Shown: positions 50,712 through 60,253, counted from the stretch's first letter. The stretch: 64,000 nt of DNA from Bryobacterales bacterium (GCA_020847975.1 JADLBD010000282.1:1-64000), one strand, 5' to 3'. Made by a program: numbers and translations. The notes: generated from the letters alone by a model not told the origin.

Positions 50712-53612
50712 ATGAAAAAATGCACCGTTGCGGCGCTTCTGGCCGTGTGCGTGCTGGCAAGCGGCTGCGCCCGCTCCACGAAGCCGCTCGCCAGCGGCGT
50801 CACCGTTCCGGACTGGAAGGACGTGCCGCCACAGCCCGGCGAAGACCGCTGGAAGTTCACCGAAGACCTGAAGTCCCCCATGTGGACGCGGCACGCGTGG
50901 GGTGTGGCGCGTCCGGGAGCGCAGGATGCGATTTTATCCGGCGGGGTGCGCCTGGTCACCGGGTTCGAGGATCCGAAGAAGCGGCTGGACACGGCCTACG
51001 AAGACCTGCGGCAATTCCTGGCTGCCGGTGGAGTTCGCACGGAAACGGGCGAGTTCACGATTGAGACGGCGCGCGCCCCGGAGTTGGGGAGCGAGGCTTT
51101 CCGGATCGAGGCCGGGAAGACTTCCTGCCGCATTTCGGCTTCGGACACGGAGGGTATCCGGCGCGGGATCTTCTATCTCGAGGACGAAATGCTGCGCCGG
51201 CGGGGGCCCTTTCTGGCGACGGGCAGCGTCGAGCGGCGTCCAGTGGTTCTGCGGCGCATTTCTCGCTGCTTCTTCGGCCCCATCAAGCGGCCGCCGAAGA
51301 TGCGCGACGAACTCATGGACGACGTAGACTACTACCCCGAGCAATACCTCAACCGGCTGGCGCACGAGGGGGTAAACGGGTTGTGGCTGACCGTCGAGTT
51401 CCGGGATTTGGTTTCCACGGCGTTCACTCCGGAAGCCGGGCGGGACGCGGAAAAGAGACTGGCCAAGCTGCGGCGCACGGTGGCCGCGTGCCTGCGCTAC
51501 GGCATCCGCACCTATATTTTTTCCATCGAGCCGCGCGCCTGGGAAGCGGACAGCCCGGTTCTGAAGCGGCACCCGGAATTGGGGGGCGGCAAGACCCGCG
51601 ACGGAAGGCTGCAGTACTTCTGCCCGCTGCCGGAAAACTCGCGGAAGTACCTGTATGAATCGGTGAGCACGATCTTCAAATCGGTGCCCGAACTCGGAGG
51701 ACTCATCAACATTTCGCATGGGGAGCGCGCCACCACCTGCCTGAGCGCGCTATCCTCGGTGGGCGAAGGCCGCATCGACTGCCCGCGGTGTTCGCGCAAG
51801 GCGCCCTGGGAGATTCTGCACGCTTCGCTTTCGGCGATGGAGCAGGGAATGCACGCCGCCGCGCCGGAGGCGGAACTGATCAGTTGGCTGTATATGCCGC
51901 AGGCGCGAGGTCCGTCGCGCGAGGGCCTGGCCGACTGGGTCTACGAGTTACCGGCGCACACCCCGAAGGGCGTCATCCTGCAATTCAATTTTGAATCGGG
52001 AGTGAAGCGGACCGAGTTCGGCCGCGAGTTCGTGGGCGGGGATTACTGGCTCTCGACGCCGGGGCCGAGCGACCGCTTCGAGCGGGTGGCCAAGGTGGCG
52101 CGCGAGAACCACACGCCCGTTTCGGCCAAGATTCAGACCGGCGTTTCGCACGAAGTGGCCAGCGTCCCCTACGTGCCCGTGCCCTCGCTGCTTTATCGCA
52201 AGTTCGCCGCCATGCGCCGGCTGGGCGTGTCGCACACCATGCTGTGCTGGTACTTCGGCAACTACCCGGGGCTGATGAACAAGGCCGCCGGAGAGCTGTC
52301 CTTCGAGCCTTTCCCGGAAGATGAGGACGAGTTTCTGAACCGGCTGGCTTCCCTTTATTGGGGCCGGCAGGATGCCGCCACCGTAGTGAAGGCCTGGAAG
52401 GATTTCGCCGACGGGTATCAGCACTATCCGCTCACCAACCTGTTTCAGTACTACGGTCCGATGCACGACGGCCCGGTGTGGCCCCTGCTGCTGAAGCCCG
52501 CCGACGCGCCGTTGACGCCCACCTGGCTGCTGGGTTCCACACTCACGAGGAAACCCTGGCCTCCCAGCGGAGACCGGGTTGGCGAAAGCTTTAAGGAACT
52601 CTTCACCCTGGACGAGATCGTGGAACTGGCCAGGCGCATGACCACCGCCTGGGACCGGGGCATGCAGGCGCTCGGCGCGCTCGAGCCACGCTACGCGGAC
52701 CAGCCCGAGCGGCTGCTCGACATCGGCGTGGCGCGCGCGCTCGGGATTCAGTTCCGCAGCGGTTACAACATTCTGCGGTTTTATCAACTGCGGGAACAGA
52801 TGGTGCGCGCCGAAGGCCCCGGGCGGCTCGACATGCTCCGGCAATTGAGTGGAATTGTGCGCGAGGAACTGGAGCACGACAAAGTGCTGCTGGCCTTGTG
52901 CGAGCGGGATTCCCGCCTGGGCTTCCACTCCGAGGCGGAGGGCTATAAGTACTTCCCGGAGAAGATCCGCTGGCGTATGCGGCAACTGGAGAGCGTGCTT
53001 GCCGACGACGCGCCGGCGATCGAGAAGCAGATCCGCGCCAACCAGCCGCTGTTCCCCGCATACACGGGCCGGAGCCCCGAGGGACCGGTGGCCCGCGCGG
53101 TTCCTTCCGGCGATACGGTGTGGACGAGCGCCGAGTTCGCGCCGCCTCCGGGATTCGAGTGGCAGAGATGCACCCAGGAGAAGGCCGGCGCGCGTTGGGG
53201 AGCGAGCTACGATGCCGGGAACCTGTACGTGGCGGTCTCCGGGGCCGCGCCGATTTCCAGTGTGCTGCTGAAACTGGAACCGCGGCGCCTCTGGCCATGC
53301 AAACAACTCCTCTTCGTGCCGGGGGCGGAAGTCATGGCGGAGCGGCCCGACTACGTGGCGCCGCAGACCGTGGAGGGACGCGTGTTCGCCGATTCAGACG
53401 GACGGAACGCGGTGGTGCGCATCCCGCTCGAGCGGGCGGGGCTGGATATGCGGCGGCCGCACCCGGTCCGGCTGAATCTGCGGGTGCAGTATAAAGACGG
53501 CGGCCGCAGTCTGTGGCTACCCGAGCACCCGCTGGTTCCCCGGCTCGCGTTGGGGGCCGATAATGCGGCCGACCTGGGGTGGCTGCTGTTGGAGCCTCGC
53601 GCGAAACAGTAA
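50712..53612 (+). CDS. Large glycoside-hydrolase-like lipoprotein with C-terminal CBM9-like domain
   Basis: A 966-residue lipoprotein with GGAGG just upstream of ATG 50712 and a lipobox LASGC. Residues about 75-170 resemble the alpha-glucuronidase/GH20 N-terminal accessory domain (FRIEAGKTSCRISASDTEGI; FYLEDEMLRRRG). A TIM-barrel-like region follows (GVNGLWLTVEFRDL; YGIRTYIFSIEPRAW; LGGLINISHGER; DCPRCS), then helices. The C-terminal 170 residues (VWTSAEFAPPPGFEWQR; YDAGNLYVAVSG) are a carbohydrate-binding CBM9/DOMON-like sandwich. It likely hydrolyses a glycan on the cell surface and feeds the receptor encoded 59 bases upstream. Confidence 0.75.
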   Translation: MKKCTVAALLAVCVLASGCARSTKPLASGVTVPDWKDVPPQPGEDRWKFTEDLKSPMWTRHAWGVARPGAQDAILSGGVRLVTGFEDPKKRLDTAYEDLRQFLAAGGVRTETGEFTIETARAPELGSEAFRIEAGKTSCRISASDTEGIRRGIFYLEDEMLRRRGPFLATGSVERRPVVLRRISRCFFGPIKRPPKMRDELMDDVDYYPEQYLNRLAHEGVNGLWLTVEFRDLVSTAFTPEAGRDAEKRLAKLRRTVAACLRYGIRTYIFSIEPRAWEADSPVLKRHPELGGGKTRDGRLQYFCPLPENSRKYLYESVSTIFKSVPELGGLINISHGERATTCLSALSSVGEGRIDCPRCSRKAPWEILHASLSAMEQGMHAAAPEAELISWLYMPQARGPSREGLADWVYELPAHTPKGVILQFNFESGVKRTEFGREFVGGDYWLSTPGPSDRFERVAKVARENHTPVSAKIQTGVSHEVASVPYVPVPSLLYRKFAAMRRLGVSHTMLCWYFGNYPGLMNKAAGELSFEPFPEDEDEFLNRLASLYWGRQDAATVVKAWKDFADGYQHYPLTNLFQYYGPMHDGPVWPLLLKPADAPLTPTWLLGSTLTRKPWPPSGDRVGESFKELFTLDEIVELARRMTTAWDRGMQALGALEPRYADQPERLLDIGVARALGIQFRSGYNILRFYQLREQMVRAEGPGRLDMLRQLSGIVREELEHDKVLLALCERDSRLGFHSEAEGYKYFPEKIRWRMRQLESVLADDAPAIEKQIRANQPLFPAYTGRSPEGPVARAVPSGDTVWTSAEFAPPPGFEWQRCTQEKAGARWGASYDAGNLYVAVSGAAPISSVLLKLEPRRLWPCKQLLFVPGAEVMAERPDYVAPQTVEGRVFADSDGRNAVVRIPLERAGLDMRRPHPVRLNLRVQYKDGGRSLWLPEHPLVPRLALGADNAADLGWLLLEPRAKQ

Positions 53613-53662
53613 CGCGCGGGCGGCCCCGGCCTGTAAGACAAGAATTGGGGTGCGCTTAAAAC

Positions 53663-55495
53663 TCATTGCTTGAGCGACGGCTGCTCCGCGGTCTCCTGCT
53701 CTTTGTACTGCAACTGATAGAGCTTGTAATAGATACCCCGTTGCGAGAGCAGTTCCTGATGGGTGCCTTGCTCGCGCAGCGCTCCCTTGTGCATCACCAG
53801 GATGCGCGTGGCTTTCTGAATCGTGGATAGCCGGTGCGCGATCACGAGGCTGGTCCGGCCCTCGACCAGCCGCTCCAGGGCCTCCCGGATGCGAAGCTCC
53901 GTTTCCGTGTCCACGCTCGAAGTAGCCTCATCGAGAATGAGAAACAGCGGATCGTGGGCGAGCGCCCGCGCGAAGTTGACAAGCTGCTTTTGGCCCGTCG
54001 ACAGGCCCGCGCCGCGTTCCTGGACTTCGTGACGCAGCCCGTTCGGCAGGCTATCCACAAAGTCGGCGAGATTCACCTGCTCCACCGCTTCCTCGATCCG
54101 CGACCCCGAAATTCCCGCGGTGCCCAGACGAATGTTTTCCTCCAGCGTGCCGGTGAACAGGAACGAGTCCTGAAGCACAATCGCGAAGCGCCGGCGCAAT
54201 TCGGCCAAGGCAACATCGCGAATGTCGACGTCCCCGATGCGAATGGCGCCCTTCTGGATGTCGTAGAAGCGCAGGAGAAGATTGGTGAGAGTGGTTTTTC
54301 CCGCTCCTGTGTGGCCCACCACGGCGAGGGTTTCGCCCGGTTCGATGCGGAAGCTGACATCGCGCAGAACCCAGTCCTCATCCTTGTACGCAAACCAGAC
54401 GTGGTCGAATTCGATGGCGGCGGCTCCTTCGGGGAGCATTGTTTTGGCCGGAGCGCTTCCGATCACGGCCGGCGTGTCGAGCAAATGGAAAATACGCTCC
54501 GCCGCCGCCGCCGCCGATTGCAGGATGTTGTATTTCTCGCTCAAATCCTGAATCGGCCGGAAAAACCGCAGGCCATATTGAAAGAATGCCACCAGAATGC
54601 CCAGGCTCAGGGCGCCTTCCCTCACCCGGAATCCGCCCCAGGCGAGCAGCACCGCGAGTGTCACCATGCCGCAAAATTCCACCGCCGGGTAGAACCATCC
54701 GTAGGCGATGATGGCTTCCTTGTAAGCGAGCATGTGCTCGCGGTTGACTTCGGTAAACTCCTCGCGGCTCTTGTCCTCGCGGTTGAACAACTGAAGCACG
54801 CTCATGCCGCTGATGTGTTCCTGCAGATACGAATTGATCCGGGCCACCGCGGTGCGGATGCGGCGGTTGCTCTTCATCACGTCGCGCCGGAACCGTACCG
54901 TGACGAACACCACCGCGGGAAGCGCTGCCACCAGCACCAGCGTCAGCTTCGGGCTGAGCTGTACCAACACGGCAAGCACCAGCGTCAGCATCAGCAGGTC
55001 TCCGAGCAGCGTCACCAGGCCCGAAGCGAACAGTTCATTCAGCGCATCGGCGTCGGTCGTAACGCGCGTCAACATGCGCCCCACCGGGGTTCGATCGTAG
55101 TAGGAAACATCGAGCCGCTGCAGGTGGTCCATCGTCTGGCGGCGCAGATCGAACATGGCCCGCTGTCCCGTGAGGTTCATCAGGTAGACCTGGGAGAAAT
55201 CCATCAACATCGCCGCGATCAGCGTCAGCAGGTAGATTACGGAAATCTGTCCCAGTCCGGTGAAAGGGTCGGAAGAAAGGTAGGGATCGAGCCAGGAAAC
55301 GGCCGGGTGCGCCGGCGGAGCCAGATAGCGATCAATCGCCAGCTTCGTCAATAGCGGCCCCAACACTTCGGCGCCGGCATGCACCATCATGCACACGACA
55401 GCCACAGTTACCGAGCCTTTGTAAGGCTTGAGGTAAGAAAGCAGCCGGACGATGAGGCGGCCATCATAAAAACGGCCCGTTACTTCTTCTTCCAC
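53663..55495 (-). CDS. ABC transporter, fused permease and ATPase (multidrug/lipid exporter type)
   Basis: A 610-residue half-transporter. The start is placed at GTG 55495 (GAGAGA upstream); a longer start would run over the divergent repair gene. Six membrane helices lie at about 20-300 (VTVAVVCMMVHAGAEVLG; TLVLAVLVQLSPKLTLVL). The ATPase has Walker A GHTGAGKTT, signature LSTGQKQL (Thr for Ser), Walker B LFLILDEATSS and H-loop IAHRLST. Such dimers export drugs or lipids. The first membrane domain extends about 50 residues of periplasmic loop (AIDRYLAPPAHPAVS). No partner ATPase gene is adjacent, so a homodimer is likely. Substrate unknown. Confidence 0.9.
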   Translation of the reverse strand: MEEEVTGRFYDGRLIVRLLSYLKPYKGSVTVAVVCMMVHAGAEVLGPLLTKLAIDRYLAPPAHPAVSWLDPYLSSDPFTGLGQISVIYLLTLIAAMLMDFSQVYLMNLTGQRAMFDLRRQTMDHLQRLDVSYYDRTPVGRMLTRVTTDADALNELFASGLVTLLGDLLMLTLVLAVLVQLSPKLTLVLVAALPAVVFVTVRFRRDVMKSNRRIRTAVARINSYLQEHISGMSVLQLFNREDKSREEFTEVNREHMLAYKEAIIAYGWFYPAVEFCGMVTLAVLLAWGGFRVREGALSLGILVAFFQYGLRFFRPIQDLSEKYNILQSAAAAAERIFHLLDTPAVIGSAPAKTMLPEGAAAIEFDHVWFAYKDEDWVLRDVSFRIEPGETLAVVGHTGAGKTTLTNLLLRFYDIQKGAIRIGDVDIRDVALAELRRRFAIVLQDSFLFTGTLEENIRLGTAGISGSRIEEAVEQVNLADFVDSLPNGLRHEVQERGAGLSTGQKQLVNFARALAHDPLFLILDEATSSVDTETELRIREALERLVEGRTSLVIAHRLSTIQKATRILVMHKGALREQGTHQELLSQRGIYYKLYQLQYKEQETAEQPSLKQ

Positions 55496-55535
55496 GCGCG
55501 TTCTCTCAGTGTAGCGGATGGTAGGATAGCCACTG

Positions 55536-55853
55536 GTGGCCTCGACGGAGTACGTGAACAAGGTGCTGGCGGCTGTGCGCCGCATTCCGCGCGGAAAGGT
55601 GGCCACCTATGGGGATGTGGCGGAAGCGGCGGGTTTTCCCGGCGCAGCCCGAGGCGTGGCCGTGGCGCTGCGGCAGGCGGGCGGAGCGGTGCCCTGGCAG
55701 CGCGTTCTCGGCGCCGGCGGCCGCATCTGCCTCCGCGGAGCGAATGCCTTCGAACAGCGCCTCTTGCTCGAATCCGAAGGGGTGCGCTTCCGCGGTTCGC
55801 GCGTGGATATGAAGGCGCACCGGTTCCGGTCCGGAGGGAGAAACCGGCAATGA
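55536..55853 (+). CDS. Alkyltransferase-like DNA-repair protein (ATL)
   Basis: A 105-residue protein read from GTG 55536. It has the MGMT C-terminal fold: IPRGKVATYGDVAEAAGFPGAARGVAVAL. The PCHR active site of O6-methylguanine methyltransferase is PWQR here, so the alkyl-accepting Cys is Trp. This defines alkyltransferase-like proteins, which bind O6-alkylguanine but do not remove the group; they hand the lesion to nucleotide-excision repair. It overlaps the next gene by four bases (ATGA). Divergent from the ABC exporter gene, with about 40 bases between starts. Confidence 0.9.
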   Translation: MASTEYVNKVLAAVRRIPRGKVATYGDVAEAAGFPGAARGVAVALRQAGGAVPWQRVLGAGGRICLRGANAFEQRLLLESEGVRFRGSRVDMKAHRFRSGGRNRQ

Positions 55854-56203
55854 CCTATGACGAATTGGCGGCCTCCCTCCGTGAGGAACTGAAACCATCC
55901 GGGGATCAGGAAAATGAGATGTTTCACCAGTTCCTCGAAGCAGCCTGGAGACTCCGCGTGTGGAACGAAGAAGAATACCAACTCTCGGAGAAAGCCGGCG
56001 GTGACGCTCTGCTCAGCGAAGTCCCGGCCATTCAGAAGAAGGCTGCCCGCATCCAGCGGCTGCGTACCCGGACGGAAAGCGCCTTTTACCGTTCCTTGAA
56101 CCGGCTCAAGAAGTTACAAGCCGAGCGGGCGCGCCGCCAGGAGGCCGGAAAGAAATCGGCCGCCAGGCTTGCCGGTCTCGAAACTCCGCCGCACATCATG
56201 TGA
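55850..56203 (+). CDS. Helical protein of an abundant acidobacterial family, short form
   Basis: A 117-residue helical, charged protein. EMFHQFLEAAWRLRVWNEEEY and RTRTESAFYRSLNRLKKLQAER match the C-terminal half of a family common in Acidobacteriota whose longer members start with a GPxTPEGK...NALKHGL motif. That N-terminal part is absent here, so this is either a short variant or the tail of an older gene; translation from the overlapping ATGA start is plausible. Function of the family is unknown; some members are associated with mobile DNA. Recognition is from memory of the motif. Confidence 0.6.
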   Translation: MTYDELAASLREELKPSGDQENEMFHQFLEAAWRLRVWNEEEYQLSEKAGGDALLSEVPAIQKKAARIQRLRTRTESAFYRSLNRLKKLQAERARRQEAGKKSAARLAGLETPPHIM

Positions 56204-56262
56204 GGGAATCACGCTATACTAATCGGTTGCGGCCTCATTCGCCGGGGCGCGCGGAGATTTGT

Positions 56263-56781
56263 GTGTTCTTTTCGATTCACGACCTGGAAGTTCGGAAAAT
56301 CCATTTCGATGTGGAGTTTCCGCCTGGCGAGATCGACTTCCTGGATCCCGGCGTGCGCCAGACGGGCGTCCTGATGGCGCGAGGGACAGCGGAGTTGCTC
56401 AGCCATACGCTGGGCGAGATCCGGGTTCGCGGATATTTGAGAGTAGGCATGGAGGCTCCTTGTGATCGTTGTCTGGAGCCGGCTGCTCTTTTGATTGATT
56501 CGGACTTCGACCTGTTCTACCGCCCGCTGGCGACAGGCCCCGAGGCGCCCGAAGTGGAGATCCACGACGGGGAAACCGAAATCGGATTCTATGAGAAGGA
56601 CGGCCTCGAATTGGAGGAAGTCCTTCGCGAGTTTGTTTTGCTTGCCATGCCGATGCAAAAGGTGTGCAAGCCGGATTGCAAGGGGATCTGCCCGCAATGC
56701 GGACAGAACCGGAACGAAGCCGCTTGTGATTGCCGCCTCGACCGTAGTGACGACAGATGGGCGGCGCTGAAGAATTTATAG
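56263..56781 (+). CDS. DUF177/YceD-family protein
   Basis: A 172-residue protein read from GTG 56263 (GGAG upstream); a longer start at 56200 would overlap the previous stop and is less likely. The family features are GMEAPCDRCLEP and the C-terminal CKPDCKGICPQCGQNRN, which may bind zinc. YceD is encoded before rpmF and plsX in most bacteria; it is implicated in 23S rRNA accumulation. The gap to rpmF is 28 bases with AAGGAA before the next ATG, consistent with a yceD-rpmF-plsX operon. Confidence 0.87.
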   Translation: MFFSIHDLEVRKIHFDVEFPPGEIDFLDPGVRQTGVLMARGTAELLSHTLGEIRVRGYLRVGMEAPCDRCLEPAALLIDSDFDLFYRPLATGPEAPEVEIHDGETEIGFYEKDGLELEEVLREFVLLAMPMQKVCKPDCKGICPQCGQNRNEAACDCRLDRSDDRWAALKNL

Positions 56782-56809
56782 ACTTTCTTTTAGAAGGAAC
56801 GCTAAGACA

Positions 56810-56992
56810 ATGCCGAATCCAAAACGCAGACATTCCAAAGAGAGGACCAGCACCCGCCGGGCCCACGATCATCTCAAGTCGCCCTCATCGTCGGAATGCC
56901 CGAAGTGCGGGGAGCCGAAATTGCCTCACCGGGTATGTCCGTATTGCGGAACATACAAAGGCAGGGAAGTGATCGAGGTCGCAGAACAGTAA
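56810..56992 (+). CDS. rpmF: 50S ribosomal protein L32
   Basis: A 60-residue ribosomal protein beginning MPNPKRRHSKERTSTRRAHD, the conserved L32 opening, with zinc-binding pairs CPKCGEPK and CPYCGTYKGREV. It is in the standard position between yceD and plsX, with 45 bases to plsX. The zinc-containing form of L32 has these four cysteines. Confidence 0.98.
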   Translation: MPNPKRRHSKERTSTRRAHDHLKSPSSSECPKCGEPKLPHRVCPYCGTYKGREVIEVAEQ

Positions 56993-57037
56993 CCGAGCTC
57001 CGTGGCAGGCTCCTCCGTCTAGTTCATTATTAATTCC

Positions 57038-58072
57038 ATGGTCACCATCGCCGTAGACGCCATGGGCGGCGACAACGCACCCAAGGCCGAAGTCGAAGGG
57101 GCTCTCCGTGCCGTAAAGAGTCTCCCCGTTGAGGTCATCCTGGTAGGAAGAGAGGATGCCGTCCGGAACGAATTGGCCCAGCATGAGGGCTGGAGGAGCC
57201 TTCCCATTAAGGTGCATCACGCCAGTGAAGTGATCACCATGGAGGACAGCGCCGCCAAGGCAATGCGAACGAAGAAGGACAGCTCCATTCGCGTCGCCTC
57301 CCGCCTGGTGCGCGAAGGAATCGCCCACGGGGTGGTGTCGGCCGGAAATACAGGAGCCGCCATGGCGACCGCGAAAATGGTCCAGGGAATGATCAGCGGC
57401 GTCGAGCGCCCCGCTCTCGCGCAGGTATTCCCCACCATGAAAGGCAGCCCGGCGGTGATGGTGGATGTGGGCGCCAATGTCGATTCCTCTCCGCGCATGC
57501 TGGCGCAGTTCGCCATCATGGGCGAGATCTATTCCCGCGTCATCTGCCGCACCGAGCGCCCGCGCGTCGGGCTCCTGTCCATCGGCGAGGAGGAGCACAA
57601 GGGAAATGAACTCACCCGCGCCGCCACCCCCTTGCTGAAGACGCTCGATATCAACTTCATCGGAAATGTCGAGGGCCGCGACCTCTACACAGGGGAGGTC
57701 GACGTCGTGGTGTGCGACGGCTTTATCGGCAATGTAGCCCTCAAGGTCAGCGAGGGCGTGGTGGATGTGATGAAGCACATGCTTCAGGAATCGCTGCGCG
57801 AAACCATCACCCGCCAGATCGGCTATGTCCTCTCGCGCTCGGCCTATACCGATTTCAAGAAACGAGTGGATTATTCCGAATACGGCGGCGCGCCGCTCCT
57901 CGGCGTACGCGGAGTGTGCATCATCTGCCACGGACGCTCGAATCCCAACGCCATCAAGAACGCCGTCCGCGTCGCTGCCGAATTCGCCCAGGCAAACGTC
58001 AACGAGCGCATCGCCAGCGAACTGCGCAAGTCCGCCATCGGCAACGGCACCCGGTCCGCCGCGGCGGAATAA
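57038..58072 (+). CDS. plsX: Phosphate acyltransferase PlsX
   Basis: A 344-residue peripheral membrane enzyme converting acyl-ACP to acyl phosphate, the first step of phospholipid synthesis with PlsY. The opening VTIAVDAMGGDNAPKAEVEGAL is diagnostic; SAGNTGAAMATAK and VGANVDSSPRMLAQFA mark the substrate pocket; the C-terminus has GGAPLLGVRGVCIICHGRSNP. Length fits the family. It follows rpmF. No fatty-acid synthesis genes follow; a GH2 enzyme gene lies 63 bases downstream. Confidence 0.97.
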   Translation: MVTIAVDAMGGDNAPKAEVEGALRAVKSLPVEVILVGREDAVRNELAQHEGWRSLPIKVHHASEVITMEDSAAKAMRTKKDSSIRVASRLVREGIAHGVVSAGNTGAAMATAKMVQGMISGVERPALAQVFPTMKGSPAVMVDVGANVDSSPRMLAQFAIMGEIYSRVICRTERPRVGLLSIGEEEHKGNELTRAATPLLKTLDINFIGNVEGRDLYTGEVDVVVCDGFIGNVALKVSEGVVDVMKHMLQESLRETITRQIGYVLSRSAYTDFKKRVDYSEYGGAPLLGVRGVCIICHGRSNPNAIKNAVRVAAEFAQANVNERIASELRKSAIGNGTRSAAAE

Positions 58073-58135
58073 CCGCCGGAACACTCCAAATTTCCCCCGC
58101 GACCAAAGCACCCGAAATGATAGGCTGGTGACGCC

Positions 58136-60253
58136 ATGAGAGTCGTCTGTCTCTTTTTCGCAACCGTGCTATCCTCCCTCGCCTCCCGCGCCGTCATCCC
58201 TCTCAACGGAACCTGGCAGTTGGCCGAATCCCTCGACAGCGTCCAGCCTCCGCAAGCCTATCCCCATACCGTCCCTGTCCCCGGACTCGCCCACTCCGCC
58301 ACGCCGCCCCTCGCCGGCATCGATGCTTTCGACTCCCGCGAGTTCATCCAGGCCTCCATCCGTGAGAAGAAACTGCCCGAATCGGCCCGCGTCGAAAACG
58401 CCGGCGTCCCGCGCCAGCGCCGCAACTTCCTTTGGTACAAACGGCAATTCCTCGCCCCTCCCAAGACCGGGCGGCTCCTCCTGCGCATCCGCAAAGCCCA
58501 GTTCGGCCACGCCGTCTACCTCAACGGCCACTACATCGGCGATGCCCGCGCCTGCTGGGCCGCCACCTACTTCGATCTCACCGGAGCCGTCCTCTGGGGC
58601 AAGACCAACCATCTCATCGTCCGCATTGGAGCGCACCCCGCTGTCCTACCCGTCTGGGCCCCCGCCGGAACGGATTTCGAAAAGTACAAGTGGACGCCGG
58701 GCATCTACGACGATGTCGACCTCATTGCTCTGCCTTCCGCGGCCTACATCGAGCACGTTCAGGTGGCCCCGCGTCTCCACGATTCCACGGTCCTCATCGA
58801 AACCACCATTCGCAACCGCGGCGCGGAACCCGCCCGCCTCGACGTGCGGAACTCGATCGCCGGGCTCTCCTCCGCGCCGCGCTCCATCACCGTACCGCCC
58901 GGCGAATCCGCCTCCGTCCAATCCACCATCAGGCTGCCCCAGCCGCATCTCTGGTCGCCCTCTGACCCGTATCTCTACACCGTGCGCACCACCGCCGCAC
59001 AGGATTCCATCGACACCCGCTTCGGTTTCCGCGAGTTCCGCTTCGACACCGCCACCAAGCGCGCCTACCTCAACGGCAAACCCTTCTTCCTCCGCGGCTC
59101 CAACATCACCCTCCACCGCTTCTTCGAGGACCCGCTCTCGAAACAGCACCCCTGGGATCGCGCCTGGGTCAAGCGCCTCCTCTCCGATCTCCCCAAACAG
59201 TTCCACTGGAACTCCTTCCGCTTTTGCATCGGCCCCGTGCCGGACTTCTGGTTCGACATCGCCGATGAAGCCGGTCTCCTCATCCAAAACGAGTTCTTCA
59301 TCTGGAACGGCCGCGGCTATTTTCCTCCTTACCGCGAAGAGGAACTCATCGCTCAGTACCGCGATTGGATGCGCGACCACTGGAACCACCCATCGCTCGC
59401 CATCTGGGACGCCTCCAATGAAACCGACTCCGATATGCTGCGGGAACGCGTCATCCCCGCCGTGCGCAAACTCGATCTCTCTGACCGGCCATGGGACAAC
59501 GGCTACTCCGTGCCCACCGGCCCCAATGATCCCGTCGAGGACCATCCTTACCTCTTCTCGCGCATCCGTGGCGGCGGCAGCTTCTCCATGACCGAACTGA
59601 TGCAGATGACCGGAGCCAAAACCACTAACGCCGGCCACCCCTCGGCCCACGCCGTCATCCTCAACGAGTACGGCTGGCTCTGGCTGAACCGCGACGGCAC
59701 GCCCACCCTGCTCACCGAAGCCGTCTACGAAAAACTCCTGGGCAAGGACGCCACTCCCGCACAGCGGTTCCAACTCTACGCGTATTCCCTTGCCGGACTC
59801 ACCGAATTCTGGCGCGCCCATCGGAATTTTGCCGGCGTCCTCCACTTCACCTGGCTCACCTGCTCCTACCCGGGCGTCAAGACCGGCGATCACTGGCGTG
59901 ACGTCGAGAAACTGGAACTCGAGCCGAACTTCGTGGAATGGGTGCGCGAGGCCTTCAAGCCGCTCGGCCTCTACATCAACTTCTGGAACCCCAAACTCCG
60001 CCCCGCCGAACAGCGCACCTACAGCGTGATGATGGTCAACGACGATCCCGTCCCGCGTCAAGGCAAACTCACTCTGGCCTTTGAGGGCGGGGAATCGCAG
60101 TCCGTCACTTTTGAGATCCCCGCTCTCGGCGCGCACACCTGGAACTTCCGCCTCGCCGCACCCGCCACCGCTGGCAATACCGAACTCACCGCCACAGCCC
60201 AAACCGACGGCGCCGAGCCCACCCGCAGCCGCCGCAAGATTCTCATCGAATGA
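58136..60253 (+). CDS. Secreted glycoside hydrolase family 2 enzyme
   Basis: A 705-residue protein with a signal peptide (RVVCLFFATVLSSLASRA). The GH2 order is clear: jelly-roll sugar-binding domain (LNGTWQLAES; FLWYKRQFLAPP; VYLNGHYIGDARA), immunoglobulin-like domain (STIRLPQPHLWSPSDPYLY), and the TIM barrel (FGFREFRF; KPFFLRGSNITLHRF). The acid/base is Glu in WDASNETDS and the likely nucleophile Glu in VILNEYGW. GH2 enzymes are beta-galactosidases, -glucuronidases or -mannosidases; the specificity is not decided. Codons strongly favour C endings, unlike the preceding operon. Confidence 0.88.
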   Translation: MRVVCLFFATVLSSLASRAVIPLNGTWQLAESLDSVQPPQAYPHTVPVPGLAHSATPPLAGIDAFDSREFIQASIREKKLPESARVENAGVPRQRRNFLWYKRQFLAPPKTGRLLLRIRKAQFGHAVYLNGHYIGDARACWAATYFDLTGAVLWGKTNHLIVRIGAHPAVLPVWAPAGTDFEKYKWTPGIYDDVDLIALPSAAYIEHVQVAPRLHDSTVLIETTIRNRGAEPARLDVRNSIAGLSSAPRSITVPPGESASVQSTIRLPQPHLWSPSDPYLYTVRTTAAQDSIDTRFGFREFRFDTATKRAYLNGKPFFLRGSNITLHRFFEDPLSKQHPWDRAWVKRLLSDLPKQFHWNSFRFCIGPVPDFWFDIADEAGLLIQNEFFIWNGRGYFPPYREEELIAQYRDWMRDHWNHPSLAIWDASNETDSDMLRERVIPAVRKLDLSDRPWDNGYSVPTGPNDPVEDHPYLFSRIRGGGSFSMTELMQMTGAKTTNAGHPSAHAVILNEYGWLWLNRDGTPTLLTEAVYEKLLGKDATPAQRFQLYAYSLAGLTEFWRAHRNFAGVLHFTWLTCSYPGVKTGDHWRDVEKLELEPNFVEWVREAFKPLGLYINFWNPKLRPAEQRTYSVMMVNDDPVPRQGKLTLAFEGGESQSVTFEIPALGAHTWNFRLAAPATAGNTELTATAQTDGAEPTRSRRKILIE

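Noticed and set aside
53834..55354. Long plus-strand open frame opposite the ABC transporter gene (about 506 residues)
   Set aside because: Its sequence is low in recognisable structure and rich in His/Gln/Arg, as expected opposite a GC-rich gene, while the minus-strand frame has every ABC transporter motif.
58646..60202. Minus-strand open frame of about 518 residues, Gly/Val-rich
   Set aside because: Mirror of the GH2 gene, whose catalytic residues are intact; the frame is produced by C-rich codons.
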